Below are positions 33,751-43,877 of a DNA stretch of 64,000 nucleotides, piece after piece; the stretch's first letter is position 1, and the number at the start of each line of letters is the position of its first letter. This DNA is from Sporosarcina sp. FSL K6-3457 (GTDB taxonomy: Bacteria; Bacillota; Bacilli; Bacillales_A; Planococcaceae): the NCBI RefSeq assembly GCF_038007285.1, contig NZ_JBBOWX010000001.1, forward strand, positions 2,435,501 through 2,499,500, written 5' to 3'. The position numbers and the translations under genes were made by a program. The notes under the pieces were generated by a model. The model made no database searches. It worked only from the letters and a program-made list of their open reading frames with translations, and had not been told where the DNA came from.

Positions 33751-34189
33751 ATACTTCTTCACAAAACTCTTCAAACTGGCTTTGTAAGTTCACGACAACG
33801 GACATTGGGTCATGGCCTTCGATTTCATAGCGTCCTACTTCTGCTACAAGTTTCCCGTCTTTTATCAGTGCGAAAGATGGTGAAGATGGCAAATGATCTT
33901 CTCCGAATAGCATACGTGCTTGTGCAGTTGCTTCTTTGTCTTGTCCAGCAAACACTGTTACCAAGTGGTCAGGACGTTTATCATAGTGAACTGCGTGAGC
34001 CGCCGCTGGTCGTGCGATACCGCCTGCACAGCCACAAACAGAGTTGACCATAACAAGTGTTGTACCTGGACGTTTAAACGCCTCTTCCACGCCCTCTGGA
34101 GTTGTCAATTGCTCATAACCACTCGCTTCCATCTCTGAACGCGCTTGTCTAAGGATGTCATTCATATAAAGATTAAAGTCCATACTCAT
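33749..34189 (-). CDS. brxB: Bacilliredoxin (BrxA/BrxB, YqiW family)
   Basis: 146 residues, DUF1094 fold. The redox motif CGC is in [16 protein letters not shown] (about 52-54), and the family pattern [20 protein letters not shown] follows. Removes bacillithiol from S-bacillithiolated proteins. brxA and brxB are paralogues; position beside the yqj/yqi genes favours YqiW (BrxB). Confidence 0.9.
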   Translation of the reverse strand: MSMDFNLYMNDILRQARSEMEASGYEQLTTPEGVEEAFKRPGTTLVMVNSVCGCAGGIARPAAAHAVHYDKRPDHLVTVFAGQDKEATAQARMLFGEDHLPSSPSFALIKDGKLVAEVGRYEIEGHDPMSVVVNLQSQFEEFCEEV

Positions 34190-34336
34190 TGTGCATGTAT
34201 CCCCTTTCTATTTACTTCTTTATCATAGCAGGAGAAGAGATTTCGTGCAAAAAATCGATTCCATTATTAATGAATAATTCATCCCAATCATCCATACCCT
34301 ACCCCTATACAATCAAGTGGCGAAGGGGGTAAGGTG

Positions 34337-34639
34337 ATGATCCACAGTAGACGATTCAAAGCAGGGATTCTACTTATATTATTAGCCATTTTAGATTCCT
34401 TGTTCACCGATTTCGGGCTCCGCAATAATTATATTACAGAAGCAAATCCACTCATGCGTGTTGTCTATGAGGCAAGTGTCTTTGGGTTTTATCTAATAAA
34501 AATCAGTCTACCTTTTCTACTCCTCTATCTACTAGCCAAGATCGAGCTAAAAAAATACTTTCAGTTTCTACTCGGCTGCGCACTTGTCCTGTACAGCTTC
34601 GTCCTTTGCCAGCATCTTATCTGGCTATCACTCGTATAA
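34337..34639 (+). CDS. DUF5658-like membrane protein
   Basis: 100 residues; GGGGG lies 7 bases before the ATG at 34337. Three predicted helices. The signature LDSLFTDFGLRNNYITEANP (D, T, E-NP) fits the small DUF5658 family. Function unknown. Confidence 0.65.
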   Translation: MIHSRRFKAGILLILLAILDSLFTDFGLRNNYITEANPLMRVVYEASVFGFYLIKISLPFLLLYLLAKIELKKYFQFLLGCALVLYSFVLCQHLIWLSLV

Positions 34640-34741
34640 TCCGATTAATTTCCAGAGTAATTGAAATAATAAATGAAACTTTCTGCAAAACGCTTACGTA
34701 TATACTACTAACAGCAAATTCGCAGGAAGGAGGTGAAAATT

Positions 34742-34996
34742 ATGGAATGGTGGATCATCGGTACGGTTTTGGCAATTTACCTTGTGATCATGATTCCTGT
34801 GCAATATCGTAACATTGTAGAAACAAAAAAAGAATTGAAAAAGTCGGGTAAAACGCATAATGAGATATATGACGACATGAGTTTTGAGCAGCAGCAAATG
34901 CAATTTAATCTACAAGGAAATCCTATTAATTTACCAGCTTCATTAATTGCAGAGTTTATTTATTTTTTACGTCATCGCAAAGAAAAAACAACTTAA
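34742..34996 (+). CDS. Single-span membrane protein with cytosolic tail
   Basis: 84 residues from the ATG at 34742, with AGGAGG 8 bases upstream. One N-terminal helix (WWIIGTVLAIYLVIMIPV), then a charged tail VETKKELKKSGKTHNEIYDD and QQQMQFNLQGNPINLPASLI. Not recognised. Confidence 0.6.
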   Translation: MEWWIIGTVLAIYLVIMIPVQYRNIVETKKELKKSGKTHNEIYDDMSFEQQQMQFNLQGNPINLPASLIAEFIYFLRHRKEKTT

Positions 34997-35000
34997 TTCG

Positions 35001-35047
35001 AAAAAAGGGGACTTCCATTGTTTATTGAATGGAAAGTCGCCTTTTTT
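35001..35047. terminator. Bidirectional terminator
   Basis: ACTTCCATT/AATGGAAAGT stem with AAAAAAGG and CCTTTTTT outer arms, between the converging membrane gene and meaB. Confidence 0.8.
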
Positions 35048-35053
35048 GATGTT

Positions 35054-36136
35054 TCATTCAAACAACCGATCCACCGCACCCGTCACCGTCAGATTGCCCT
35101 CAAGTAAGGACTTCTCCAGCTCAGCGACTTGTTTCTTCTTCCCAGGCTCTGCGAAAAATGTATCAATCAACCTGTCGTTAATCATCGAACGGAACCAATC
35201 TTTTGTCTGCGATTGGCGTCTGCCTTCCCAAACACGACTATCTTCCATCGTCTGTTTAAAAGTCAATATCGTCTGCCACACGTCCTCAAGCCCAGTATTC
35301 TTAATGGATGAAACCGGAAGTGATGTGGTTGTCCATCCTGGTGACGCCGGCTGGAGAAAATGGAGCAATTGTCGGTACTCTCTCACTGTCTTTTTCGCCA
35401 GCCGAAGATTATCCCCATCCGCTTTATGAACAACAATGCCATCCGCCAGCTCCATAATCCCTTTTTTCATTCCTTGCAGTTCGTCTCCTGCTCCCGTTAA
35501 TACAAGTAGCATGAAATAATCAACCATGCCCCGAACGACGGTTTCGCTTTGCCCTACGCCGACCGTTTCGATTAACACCACATCATAGCCAGCCGCTTCA
35601 CAAAGTAGCATCGTCTCACGGGATTTTTTGTGGACACCCCCTAGCGTACCTGCCGATGGTGACGGTCGAATGAATGCATTTGGATGTCTTGCCAGCTCTT
35701 CCATGCGAGTTTTATCACCAAGAATACTGCCGCCTGTCACGGTAGAGCTCGGGTCAATGGCCAGTACAGCTACTTTATGGCCTGCATTGGCGAGCATCAG
35801 CCCGAATGCTTCAATGAACGTGCTTTTCCCAGCACCTGGGACACCGGTAATGCCAATGCGGATACTGTTGCCAGTTTTCGGCAAGACATTCAGCAGTAGT
35901 TGCTGACCTGCTGCTTTGTCTTGTGCGGTGATACTTTCAAGTAATGTGATTCCTTTTGCCAAATGAAGGCGCGAACCTTCGACAATCTTATCCGACAACT
36001 CATCAATCAGAATGTCACGATCCTTTTTCACAAATCGCTTGCGCTTCGCAGCAGCCATGCCATCATGGGAAGACGCGATGCCGTCCATCACATGTAGTGC
36101 ACTGTCGTCGGGTAACAAACGGTTGTCATCTTTCAC
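35054..36136 (-). CDS. meaB: Methylmalonyl-CoA mutase-associated GTPase MeaB (ArgK family)
   Basis: 360 residues. G1 loop [18 protein letters not shown] (about 97-114), [30 protein letters not shown] (G3), and VVHKADGD (G4). MeaB chaperones adenosylcobalamin loading and protects the mutase. Its start overlaps the mutB stop by 4 bases, so the products are coupled. The first 35 residues are a family-typical acidic lead. Confidence 0.93.
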   Translation of the reverse strand: MKDDNRLLPDDSALHVMDGIASSHDGMAAAKRKRFVKKDRDILIDELSDKIVEGSRLHLAKGITLLESITAQDKAAGQQLLLNVLPKTGNSIRIGITGVPGAGKSTFIEAFGLMLANAGHKVAVLAIDPSSTVTGGSILGDKTRMEELARHPNAFIRPSPSAGTLGGVHKKSRETMLLCEAAGYDVVLIETVGVGQSETVVRGMVDYFMLLVLTGAGDELQGMKKGIMELADGIVVHKADGDNLRLAKKTVREYRQLLHFLQPASPGWTTTSLPVSSIKNTGLEDVWQTILTFKQTMEDSRVWEGRRQSQTKDWFRSMINDRLIDTFFAEPGKKKQVAELEKSLLEGNLTVTGAVDRLFE

Positions 36137-38298
36137 TCCGACACTTCCTCGTAGCCGAGTCTGCGGTATATTTCTTCAATGACTTTTTGCGCCGCAACGG
36201 GGATGACAGTTCCCGGGCCAAAAATTGCCGCTGCACCATTTTCACGTAAAAATGCATAATCTTGAGCTGGAATGACACCGCCGACGACAATAAGAATATC
36301 TTCACGACCAATTTTCGCAAGTTCTCCAAGAAGCTCTGGAACAAGCGTTTTATGTCCGGCAGCAAGCGAACTAACCCCAATGACATGGACATCATTTTCC
36401 GCTGCCTGCAAAGCTGTTTCTTCTGGTGTTTGGAACAATGGCCCGATATCGACATCAAAGCCAAGATCCGCAAATGACGAGGCAATCACTTTTGCACCAC
36501 GGTCATGGCCGTCCTGCCCCATTTTGGCAATGAGAATACGTGGACGTCGACCTTCATTTTCCAAAAAGTCGTCCGCCATTGATTTCACTTCGTTAATCTC
36601 TTCTGCATTCGAGAAATTCGAACTATATACGCCACTCACGGAACGAATCACCGCCTTATGTCTACCAGATACACGTTCAATAGCATCTGAAATTTCACCG
36701 ATCGTCGCGCGCGCACGTGCCGCATCGACAGCACAGGCAAGTAGATTACCTTCACCACTACGTGCAATTTCCGTTAATGTCGTTAGAATGCGTACAACTT
36801 CCGCGTCGTCGCGATCTGTCTTCATCTGATGAATACGTTCAATTTGTTTCTGACGAACAAGTGTATTGTCAATGTCCAAAATATCAATGGGATCTTCCTT
36901 GTCCAGGCGATATTTATTGACCCCAATAATGGATTCTGCACGTGAATCAATTTGTGCCTGACGCTTAGCCGCAGCTTCCTCGATTTTCATTTTTGGTAGG
37001 CCCGTTTCAATTGCTTTCGCCATACCACCCAAATCCTCGATTTCTTCAATCAATTCCCAAGCTTTGTCCATCAATTCATCCGTCAGTTTTTCGACATAGT
37101 ATGAGCCGCCCCACGGATCAATTACTTTCGTCATCATCGTTTCCTCTTGCAGGAATAATTGCGTATTACGTGCAATACGTGCAGAGAAATCTGTCGGTAA
37201 AGCAATCGCCTCATCGAGTGCGTTCGTATGAAGTGACTGTGTGTGCCCCATCGCCGCCGCATTTGCTTCAATTAGCGTGCGTGTAACGTTATTGAATGGA
37301 TCCTGTTCCGTTAAACTCCAGCCTGATGTTTGCGAATGTGTACGTAATGCTAGTGTTTTCGGGTTCTTCGGTTCAAACGCCGCCATCATTTGTGCCCATA
37401 TTTTACGTGCCGCACGCATTTTGGCAATTTCCATATAATAATTCATGCCGATTGCCCAGAAAAATGACAATCGCGGCGCGAAGGAATCGATGTCGATCCC
37501 CGCCTTCAATCCTGTTCGGACATATTCGAGCCCATCCGCCAGTGTGTAGGCAAGCTCAATATCCGCAGTCGCTCCGGCCTCTTGCATATGGTAGCCCGAA
37601 ATAGAAATGGAATTGAACTTCGGCATGTTATTAGATGTATAGTCAAAAATATCGGCAATGATTTTCATCGACATATCTGGTGGAAAAATATACGTGTTGC
37701 GCACCATATATTCTTTCAAAATATCATTCTGAATCGTCCCTGCAAGCTTGTCTGGTGTAACGCCCTGTTCTTCGGCAGCGACGATATAAAATGCCATAAT
37801 CGGCAATACCGCCCCGTTCATGGTCATCGATACAGACATTTGGTCAAGAGGGATGCCGTCGAACAAAATTTTCATATCCTCAACCGAATCGATAGCAACG
37901 CCGGCTTTCCCTACATCACCTGTGACACGTGGATGATCAGAATCATAGCCACGATGAGTCGCAAGGTCGAAGGCAACAGATAATCCTTTTTGACCCATCG
38001 CTAGATTACGTCTGTAAAACGCATTACTTTCCTCAGCTGTTGAAAATCCGGCGTATTGACGTACTGTCCACGGCCTAGCCACGTACATCGTTGGGTAAGG
38101 GCCTCTTGTATTTGGTGCAAGTCCAGGATAATCGTTAACGTGTCCAAGGTTTACAATATCCTGACCTGTATAGATTGCTTTAACATCAATTCCTTCATTT
38201 GTTCGGAACAGCTTACCAGCAGATTGTGTTTGCGATTTGTTAGCTTGTACAATTTTCTTCACATCTACTTGACTGAAATCGGGCTTATTCACCGTCAA
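36133..38298 (-). CDS. mutB: Methylmalonyl-CoA mutase, large (catalytic) subunit
   Basis: 721 residues. TIM-barrel domain with [20 protein letters not shown] and [21 protein letters not shown]-terminal cobalamin domain with the base-off motif [18 protein letters not shown] (D-x-H-x-x-G) and [23 protein letters not shown]. Converts (R)-methylmalonyl-CoA to succinyl-CoA with adenosylcobalamin. Overlaps both mutA (14 bases) and meaB (4 bases). Confidence 0.96.
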   Translation of the reverse strand: MTVNKPDFSQVDVKKIVQANKSQTQSAGKLFRTNEGIDVKAIYTGQDIVNLGHVNDYPGLAPNTRGPYPTMYVARPWTVRQYAGFSTAEESNAFYRRNLAMGQKGLSVAFDLATHRGYDSDHPRVTGDVGKAGVAIDSVEDMKILFDGIPLDQMSVSMTMNGAVLPIMAFYIVAAEEQGVTPDKLAGTIQNDILKEYMVRNTYIFPPDMSMKIIADIFDYTSNNMPKFNSISISGYHMQEAGATADIELAYTLADGLEYVRTGLKAGIDIDSFAPRLSFFWAIGMNYYMEIAKMRAARKIWAQMMAAFEPKNPKTLALRTHSQTSGWSLTEQDPFNNVTRTLIEANAAAMGHTQSLHTNALDEAIALPTDFSARIARNTQLFLQEETMMTKVIDPWGGSYYVEKLTDELMDKAWELIEEIEDLGGMAKAIETGLPKMKIEEAAAKRQAQIDSRAESIIGVNKYRLDKEDPIDILDIDNTLVRQKQIERIHQMKTDRDDAEVVRILTTLTEIARSGEGNLLACAVDAARARATIGEISDAIERVSGRHKAVIRSVSGVYSSNFSNAEEINEVKSMADDFLENEGRRPRILIAKMGQDGHDRGAKVIASSFADLGFDVDIGPLFQTPEETALQAAENDVHVIGVSSLAAGHKTLVPELLGELAKIGREDILIVVGGVIPAQDYAFLRENGAAAIFGPGTVIPVAAQKVIEEIYRRLGYEEVSE

Positions 38299-39952
38299 CG
38301 CCCCCTTTCCGTGCAGTGTGGATTGCTATTAATTTGTCGACTTTGTTTTGTCCTGCAAATAGAAAGCCATTCAAACCAGCATCCAGCCATTGTTGAGTCA
38401 TTGTAGGTTCATATTTCCCTGCGACATCTAACAGTATATTTTCCGGCCATCCTTCGAGTATTGTTTCCATAACAGCTTCAGTCATATCAGACGTAGCACA
38501 AACAATCGCATAGTCGACTTGTTCATTCGCAAGCCAAGCCTGTGCCGCTTGCGCGTCTTCAAATGCAGGACTCCATTCACACTGAATCCCGCCCGTCGCT
38601 AAAAATCCAGTGACAAAATCAGCCTTTGGTTTGAAATCTTTCAACGCACCAAACGTCAACAGCACCGTTCGTGGTTGTTCTTTACTAAATAATAATCTAA
38701 GATCCTCAAATGGTTCAGCAAGGCGACCTTCAACCGCAATACCACTCCAATCAGCAAATTCGGTAGCCACCACATCTGCATAGACATTCGTTCCAATCAA
38801 TGACTGTTTCCCTATTGCTACTTCATCTCTTCGCTGTTCCAGAAGTGCGGCCAGGCTCCCGTTAGCCATATATGTTTCGTAACCACCCGCAGCTTCCATG
38901 TCTACAAATAACGCCCATGCTTTGTCTACTAGTTCAGCCGTCAATGTTTCGATGAAATAAGAACCGCCTGCTGGATCGATGACTTTATCAACATGCGTTT
39001 CTTCTTTTATAACGAGTTGGATATTGCGTGCAAATCGGATGGAACTTTCCGATGGCCCTGTCAACACATCATGCGGATGAACGGTCATCACATCTGCTCC
39101 ACCAAGTACTGCAGCGAATGTTTCATTGCCAGCTCGTAACAGGTTGACATACGGATCTAGCTTCGAATAGGAGCGTAGCGACGTCGTTGCCAGCAGTGGA
39201 ATAGAAGGAGTATCCGTTACTCCGTAAGCCACGCTAAAGGCTTGCCACAGCACACGGAACGCACGAAACTTGGCGATTTCCATAAAGAAATGCGTATCAG
39301 CTGCAAAACGAACAAAGAAATCTTTCGCAAAATGACTGAACGTTTCATGCTTCTCCGTATATTGTGCGGCCTGTGCCAGCGCAAGTGCCAGTTCTGTAAC
39401 CGCATCAGCGCCGTTATGATGCGCTGACCATGTATCCGCACCGCTTGTCCTTACTTGCCGAAACCCTTCAGGCAATGTCCAGCCTGAAACAGCAATAGCC
39501 CCTTTCACTGCTGAACGATTCGCTTTATCAACAAATGTAAAGGCTTTCAAAAACGAGTCTTCCTTTTTAGTATTTGTGATGAAGATCGGATAGTCTGTCA
39601 TCAACTGTGCGATTTCACGTAGAGAGGATTCGTCCCAGTCAAATGGCTGTGTACCATCATAAACAATCGCCTCATTACCACGGTCCAATGACTTTTTCAA
39701 TTCCGTAACAAACTGTTGGCCATTCATTGCATGCGTTTGCTGTGCGATAATCCAGCCAGTCTGCTGTTTCGTTACACGAACGCCTTCTGTAAAACTTTCA
39801 CGCGTATACAGTGGTTGAAGGTCAATCCCTTCCAACGTTTTCGTCATCAGCGATTCTAGCGGTTTCCCCTTCAAAGAGCGAACTGCTTCCTCTTTCCATT
39901 GTTCGAAGTCAGCTTGTTCAAATGTCGTCGATTTCATCGTATGTATAGTCAT
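38285..39952 (-). CDS. mutA: Methylmalonyl-CoA mutase, small subunit
   Basis: 555 residues, homologous to the large subunit but shorter. The barrel remains ([58 protein letters not shown]), while the C-terminal domain lacks the D-x-H-x-x-G cobalamin motif, as expected for the non-catalytic partner. Forms a heterodimer with MutB. First gene of mutA-mutB-meaB. Confidence 0.93.
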   Translation of the reverse strand: MTIHTMKSTTFEQADFEQWKEEAVRSLKGKPLESLMTKTLEGIDLQPLYTRESFTEGVRVTKQQTGWIIAQQTHAMNGQQFVTELKKSLDRGNEAIVYDGTQPFDWDESSLREIAQLMTDYPIFITNTKKEDSFLKAFTFVDKANRSAVKGAIAVSGWTLPEGFRQVRTSGADTWSAHHNGADAVTELALALAQAAQYTEKHETFSHFAKDFFVRFAADTHFFMEIAKFRAFRVLWQAFSVAYGVTDTPSIPLLATTSLRSYSKLDPYVNLLRAGNETFAAVLGGADVMTVHPHDVLTGPSESSIRFARNIQLVIKEETHVDKVIDPAGGSYFIETLTAELVDKAWALFVDMEAAGGYETYMANGSLAALLEQRRDEVAIGKQSLIGTNVYADVVATEFADWSGIAVEGRLAEPFEDLRLLFSKEQPRTVLLTFGALKDFKPKADFVTGFLATGGIQCEWSPAFEDAQAAQAWLANEQVDYAIVCATSDMTEAVMETILEGWPENILLDVAGKYEPTMTQQWLDAGLNGFLFAGQNKVDKLIAIHTARKGGVDGE

Positions 39953-40020
39953 CGTACACGCTTCCCCCCTTAATCATGCATCTACTACTAGTTTACCCGA
40001 CTATGCTTGGTGATGAAAGA

Positions 40021-40082
40021 GAAAAAAGACCGTCAATCAACGATCCCGTCTTGTATCACTAATATGTACGTTAGTGATACAA
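40021..40082. promoter_or_regulatory. 32-bp perfect inverted repeat and adjacent weak hairpin upstream of mutA
   Basis: TTGTATCACTAA (40051-40062), 8-base spacer, TTAGTGATACAA (40071-40082) is perfect over 12 bp. Next to it (40021-40052) is a weaker AAGAC/GTCTT hairpin with a T run on the minus strand that may terminate the lipoprotein gene. The inverted repeat has no T tract on its exit side, so it looks more like an operator for mutA-mutB-meaB than a terminator. Confidence 0.5.
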
Positions 40083-40094
40083 AAAAATAAAATT

Positions 40095-40607
40095 CTAAGC
40101 ATCGGTCACTAAATAATCAAATAACCATTGTCCATCATGTTTAATGAATCCAAAATAAATGGTACTATGTCCCTCAGAAAAATAATTTGCAAAACCAATT
40201 GTCAGCTTCTCGTCTTCCAAATGATAATAACGATACTCTAGGTTTTCTAAAAAATAATCCATATCGTTAATTTTATAACTATAGTCAGTAGAATAGATCA
40301 TACTTTCTTCTACATTCACTTGAACGTTTGATGAAGAAATTGATGTGATATACTCAAAATCTTTATTATTTATCGCAGTGAAAAGATGAAACGCTAAATT
40401 CATCGTTTCCCTTAATGCTTCTTTTTCTTCGCCGTTCTTCTTTTCTACATCAGCTAGTTGATTTTTCATTTGCTCATTTTCCATTTCGAGCTGCTCAATT
40501 TTCCCTTTATTGTTTACATCACTATTTTCCGATACTGGTAGTGATTTATCCTCACATCCAAATAAAAATAAAAATGAGATAAAGATAATAAATTTCTGTT
40601 TGTTCAT
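40095..40607 (-). CDS. Lipoprotein with coiled coil, unknown
   Basis: 170 residues with GGAGGGG before the ATG. Lipobox LFLFGC with Cys18 after a hydrophobic signal (FIIFISFLFLFGC). Residues about 36-66 form a coiled coil (KIEQLEMENEQMKNQLADVE). The remaining domain of about 100 residues (AFHLFTAINNKDFEYITSIS, YFGFIKHDGQWLFDYLVTDA) resembles NTF2-like/SnoaL outer domains. Function unknown. Confidence 0.7.
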   Translation of the reverse strand: MNKQKFIIFISFLFLFGCEDKSLPVSENSDVNNKGKIEQLEMENEQMKNQLADVEKKNGEEKEALRETMNLAFHLFTAINNKDFEYITSISSSNVQVNVEESMIYSTDYSYKINDMDYFLENLEYRYYHLEDEKLTIGFANYFSEGHSTIYFGFIKHDGQWLFDYLVTDA

Positions 40608-40649
40608 GTAACCCCTCCAAAACTTGATGTGTTCTGCCCATTAGTGAAG

Positions 40650-41171
40650 TTATTTCAATAAGGAAGCCCAACTATAGTAGACGAATGTCAACTCCTGACC
40701 ATTCATCCCAACCGTTTCATCACTCTTACCTATCTGCTCAAAACCATTTTTCTCCAAGATCTTTTGAGATGCTATATTATTCATCGTTGTTTGTGCTTTT
40801 ATTTGTTTTATTCTACCTTCTTCCACTACCGCTTCGATTAACAATTTCAATGCTCGATTCGCAATCCCCTTTCCAGTATAGACTTGTCCCACTCTATACC
40901 CAAGATGAGCAATACCTTGGGGTTCCTCAATATCTATTAAATTCATTCTCCCAAGAATTAGCCCTTCTTTATTCTTTATTAAATAAAAACAGCAACTTCC
41001 TTGGGACTGTTCTTCTAGTAAGGATTCATGTCTGTTTTTAAAAAAATCAAAGTTATAATAGTCGTTACCTCTAGTTGGTACCATCTCTTCAAAATAGATT
41101 CTGTTAGTAAGCTCAAACTCAAATAATTGTTCGACATCTGCCATATGCAACTTTTCGAGATGTATGTCCAC
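40650..41171 (-). CDS. RimJ/RimL-type GNAT acetyltransferase
   Basis: 173 residues. Motif A is HLGYRVGQVYTGKGIANRAL (about 93-112), then IKQIKAQTTMNNIASQKILE, KNGFEQIG. The same pattern (T-N--S---L-K-GF) is used by ribosomal-protein alanine acetyltransferases, but the substrate is unproven. Confidence 0.85.
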   Translation of the reverse strand: MDIHLEKLHMADVEQLFEFELTNRIYFEEMVPTRGNDYYNFDFFKNRHESLLEEQSQGSCCFYLIKNKEGLILGRMNLIDIEEPQGIAHLGYRVGQVYTGKGIANRALKLLIEAVVEEGRIKQIKAQTTMNNIASQKILEKNGFEQIGKSDETVGMNGQELTFVYYSWASLLK

Positions 41172-41254
41172 AGTTATCTACCACCAATCTCTGTAAATAC
41201 TTATATTCTGTTATTCGACTCTGTAAATTTAAATACCTCTTTCCCTTCGACAAA

Positions 41255-41290
41255 TAAAAAACCTCAGCCCCGTACGAATCGGACTGAGGT
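41255..41290 (-). terminator. Terminator of the bkd operon
   Basis: Minus strand ACCTCAGTCC, loop, GGGGCTGAGG, followed by TTTTTT, 13 bases after the bkdB stop. Confidence 0.8.
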
Positions 41291-41302
41291 AAACCATTTT
41301 AC

Positions 41303-42613
41303 TTAATAAACAGATGTATTATCAGCTGAAACATTTTCCAGAATTTCTTTCACACGCGCAAGGAATTGCCCACACACTAAGCCGTCAAGCACACGATGAT
41401 CGAGTGATAAACATAAATTCACCATATCACGTGCTGCAATCATGCCGCCGTCCATAATCATCGGACGTTTGACAATCGATTCTACTTGTAAAATCGCTGC
41501 TTGCGGGTAATTAATAATACCCATTGACTGAACCGAACCGAATGAGCCGGTATTGTTCACCGTAAATGTACCACCTTGCATTTCAGATGATTTCAATTTA
41601 CCCGAACGCACTTTACCTGCAAGCTCCTGAACTTCGCGTCCAATACCTTTAATTGTTTTTTCATCCGCATGATTAATGACCGGGACGAACAGAGCGTCAT
41701 CTGATGCGACAGCGATGGAGATGTTGATGTCTTTTTTCAGGACGATCTTGTCGCCTGCCCACATCGAGTTCATCATTGGGAATTCTTTCAATGCTTGTGC
41801 GACTGCCTTCACGAAAAACGCGAAGTACGTCAGATTGAAGCCTTCCTTTTGTTTGAAGTCATTTTTCAATGAATCACGATACTGGACAAGATTTGTGACG
41901 TCGACTTCAATCATCATCCAAGCATGTGGTGCTTCGTGTTTCGAGCGTAGCATATTGCTAGCAATGGCACGACGCACGCCTGTAACTGGGATTTCAATAT
42001 CGCCAGCAGCAACAGGTGCATTGACAGGTTCAGCAGCTTTTGCTGCTGCAGTCGCTGCCGGCACGGAAGCTACAGGTGCTGGCGTTTCTATAACAGGTGC
42101 CGCAGCTGCCGTTGGAATATTGCCACTCTCAATAATCGCCAGCAAGTCTTTACGTGTAATACGCCCTTCCTTGCCAGAACCTTCTACTAGCGTCAAATCG
42201 ATGCCATTGTCTTGTGAAAGACGAAGTACGGCAGGTGAATAGCGTCCCGCTGCTTTGCCTTTTTCACGATGTAATGATTCAACTGGTTTTTGTGAACTAG
42301 CAGCTGGCACTTCATTTGCGGGTTCTTCTTTAGCTGGTGCCGCAACAACTGGCGCTTCTACAGTCACACTACCTTCAATTTCAATCGTACAAATAATTTC
42401 TCCAACAGCTAGCGTTTCCCCTTCTTGTGCAATCAATTCCTTGATTGTCCCCGCAAATGAAGAAGGAACCTCAGCCGTTACTTTGTCCGTATTCACTTCT
42501 GCGAGCGGGTCGTATTTATTCACCGTATCGCCCGGTTTAACAAGCCATTTCTCGATAGTGCCTTCTGTCACACTTTCCCCGAGTTGCGGCATTAAAATAT
42601 TTTCAATAGCCAA
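41303..42613 (-). CDS. bkdB: Branched-chain 2-oxoacid dehydrogenase E2 (dihydrolipoyl acyltransferase)
   Basis: 436 residues. Lipoyl domain at 1-78 with EVNTDKVTAEVPS (lipoylated Lys near 44); Ala/Pro/Glu linker; peripheral-subunit-binding domain near 122-158 (YSPAVLRLSQDNGIDLTLVE); second Ala/Pro linker; catalytic domain from about 205 with HAWMMIEVDVTNLV and LSLDHRVLDGLVCGQFL (active His). One lipoyl domain. Separated from bkdAB by repeat copy C. Confidence 0.95.
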   Translation of the reverse strand: MAIENILMPQLGESVTEGTIEKWLVKPGDTVNKYDPLAEVNTDKVTAEVPSSFAGTIKELIAQEGETLAVGEIICTIEIEGSVTVEAPVVAAPAKEEPANEVPAASSQKPVESLHREKGKAAGRYSPAVLRLSQDNGIDLTLVEGSGKEGRITRKDLLAIIESGNIPTAAAAPVIETPAPVASVPAATAAAKAAEPVNAPVAAGDIEIPVTGVRRAIASNMLRSKHEAPHAWMMIEVDVTNLVQYRDSLKNDFKQKEGFNLTYFAFFVKAVAQALKEFPMMNSMWAGDKIVLKKDINISIAVASDDALFVPVINHADEKTIKGIGREVQELAGKVRSGKLKSSEMQGGTFTVNNTGSFGSVQSMGIINYPQAAILQVESIVKRPMIMDGGMIAARDMVNLCLSLDHRVLDGLVCGQFLARVKEILENVSADNTSVY

Positions 42614-42641
42614 TTCATTTACCTCCGTCCTGAATGAAAAT

Positions 42642-42895
42642 CAAATACGCCTTGGCGAATTTGCGTCTAGATTTTGAATTGAGCTTGAGGCCTACAGGGG
42701 AGAAGGATTGAACTGCATCCTTCCTTGTAGGTCATGCAGTCGTTGCGACAGGACGTCGCGAACTTAGACTGCCTTCCATAACTCCATTCAAAATCTATGA
42801 CATCCGCCGGAGGCTTAACTTTATTCGGCAGGCATAGAGCACCCACTGAATTGTCTTCATAATAGTTAATTGCCCAACACTTGCCGATTAAAGTT
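42642..42895 (-). repeat. Modular hairpin repeat, copy C (long form, inside the bkd operon)
   Basis: Fills the whole bkdAB-bkdB gap and starts at the bkdAB stop codon. Tail module TTCGGCAGG to TTGCCGA, GCCTCCGGCGGATGTCATAG box, arm closed by TTTTGAAT/ATTCAAAA with GACTGC/GCAGTC and GCGACG/CGTCGC stems, and an extra GAAGGAT/ATCCTTC apical hairpin absent from copy A; then CAAATACGCC/GGCGAATTTG (one mismatch). Confidence 0.88.
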
Positions 42896-43877
42896 AAAAT
42901 TCAGCAAGCTCACGCGCTGCTTTCTCGACTTTGTCTGGATTGACCATGAAAAACTTCTCCATTGTCGGTGCATACGGCATTGCCGGGATATCCGGTCCTG
43001 CAAGACGTTTGATAGGTGCATCGAGTTCGAACAGACAGTTTTCAGCGATAATGGCTGCCACTTCTCCCATGATACTTCCTTCTTTATTGTCTTCTGTCAC
43101 AAGAAGAACTTTACCCGTTTTTGATGCCGCTTCAATAATGGCTTCTTGATCGAGCGGATAGACTGTACGTAAATCAAGGATATGTGTAGAAATACCATCC
43201 TCTGCAAGACGTTCAGCTGCTTGCAATGCGAAGTGAACACATAAACCGTATGTGATAATCGTAATGTCATCACCCTCACGTTTTACATCAGCCTTACCAA
43301 TCGGAAGTACATAGTCATCAGTCGGCACTTCGCCTTTAATTAATCGATACGCGCGTTTATGCTCGAAGAACAGAACTGGATCTTCATCGCGGATGGCCGC
43401 TTTCAACAAACCTTTGGCATCGTACGGCGTAGAAGGAATAACGATTTTCAGTCCAGGCGTGCTAGCGAACATCGATTCCACAGATTGTGAGTGGTACAAT
43501 GCGCCATGGACGCCGCCTCCGAAAGGTGCACGGATAACAATCGGACATGTCCAATCGTTATTCGAACGATAACGAATTTTTGCCGCTTCCGATACAATTT
43601 GGTTGACGGCCGGCATGATGAAATCAGCGAATTGCATTTCAGCAATTGGACGCAGACCATACATCGCAGCCCCAATACCGACACCTGCAATAGCAGATTC
43701 TGCGAGCGGTGTGTCTAGCGCACGGTATTCCCCAAATTGATCGTAAAGACCAGTCGTTGCTTTAAAAACGCCACCTTTACGTCCAACATCTTCACCAAGA
43801 ACGAAAACACGATCGTCCCGTTCCATTTCTTCTTTCATAGCCAATGTGATGGCATCGATATAAGACATGACAGCCAT
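42894..43877 (-). CDS. bkdAB: Branched-chain 2-oxoacid dehydrogenase E1 beta
   Basis: 327 residues. Transketolase-like pyrimidine domain (LGEDVGRKGGVFKATTGLYD, DTPLAESAIAGVGIGAAMYG) and C-terminal domain (THILDLRTVYPLDQEAIIEA, RLAGPDIPAMPYAPTMEKFF). Forms the alpha2beta2 decarboxylase with BkdAA. Start overlaps the bkdAA stop by one base. Confidence 0.95.
   Translation of the reverse strand: MAVMSYIDAITLAMKEEMERDDRVFVLGEDVGRKGGVFKATTGLYDQFGEYRALDTPLAESAIAGVGIGAAMYGLRPIAEMQFADFIMPAVNQIVSEAAKIRYRSNNDWTCPIVIRAPFGGGVHGALYHSQSVESMFASTPGLKIVIPSTPYDAKGLLKAAIRDEDPVLFFEHKRAYRLIKGEVPTDDYVLPIGKADVKREGDDITIITYGLCVHFALQAAERLAEDGISTHILDLRTVYPLDQEAIIEAASKTGKVLLVTEDNKEGSIMGEVAAIIAENCLFELDAPIKRLAGPDIPAMPYAPTMEKFFMVNPDKVEKAARELAEF

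Noticed and set aside
37582..37983. 133-codon plus-strand frame inside mutB
   Set aside because: Antisense shadow of a highly conserved enzyme gene, no SD.
39953..40050. Cobalamin riboswitch before mutA
   Set aside because: Gap is too short and has no B12-box-like sequence.
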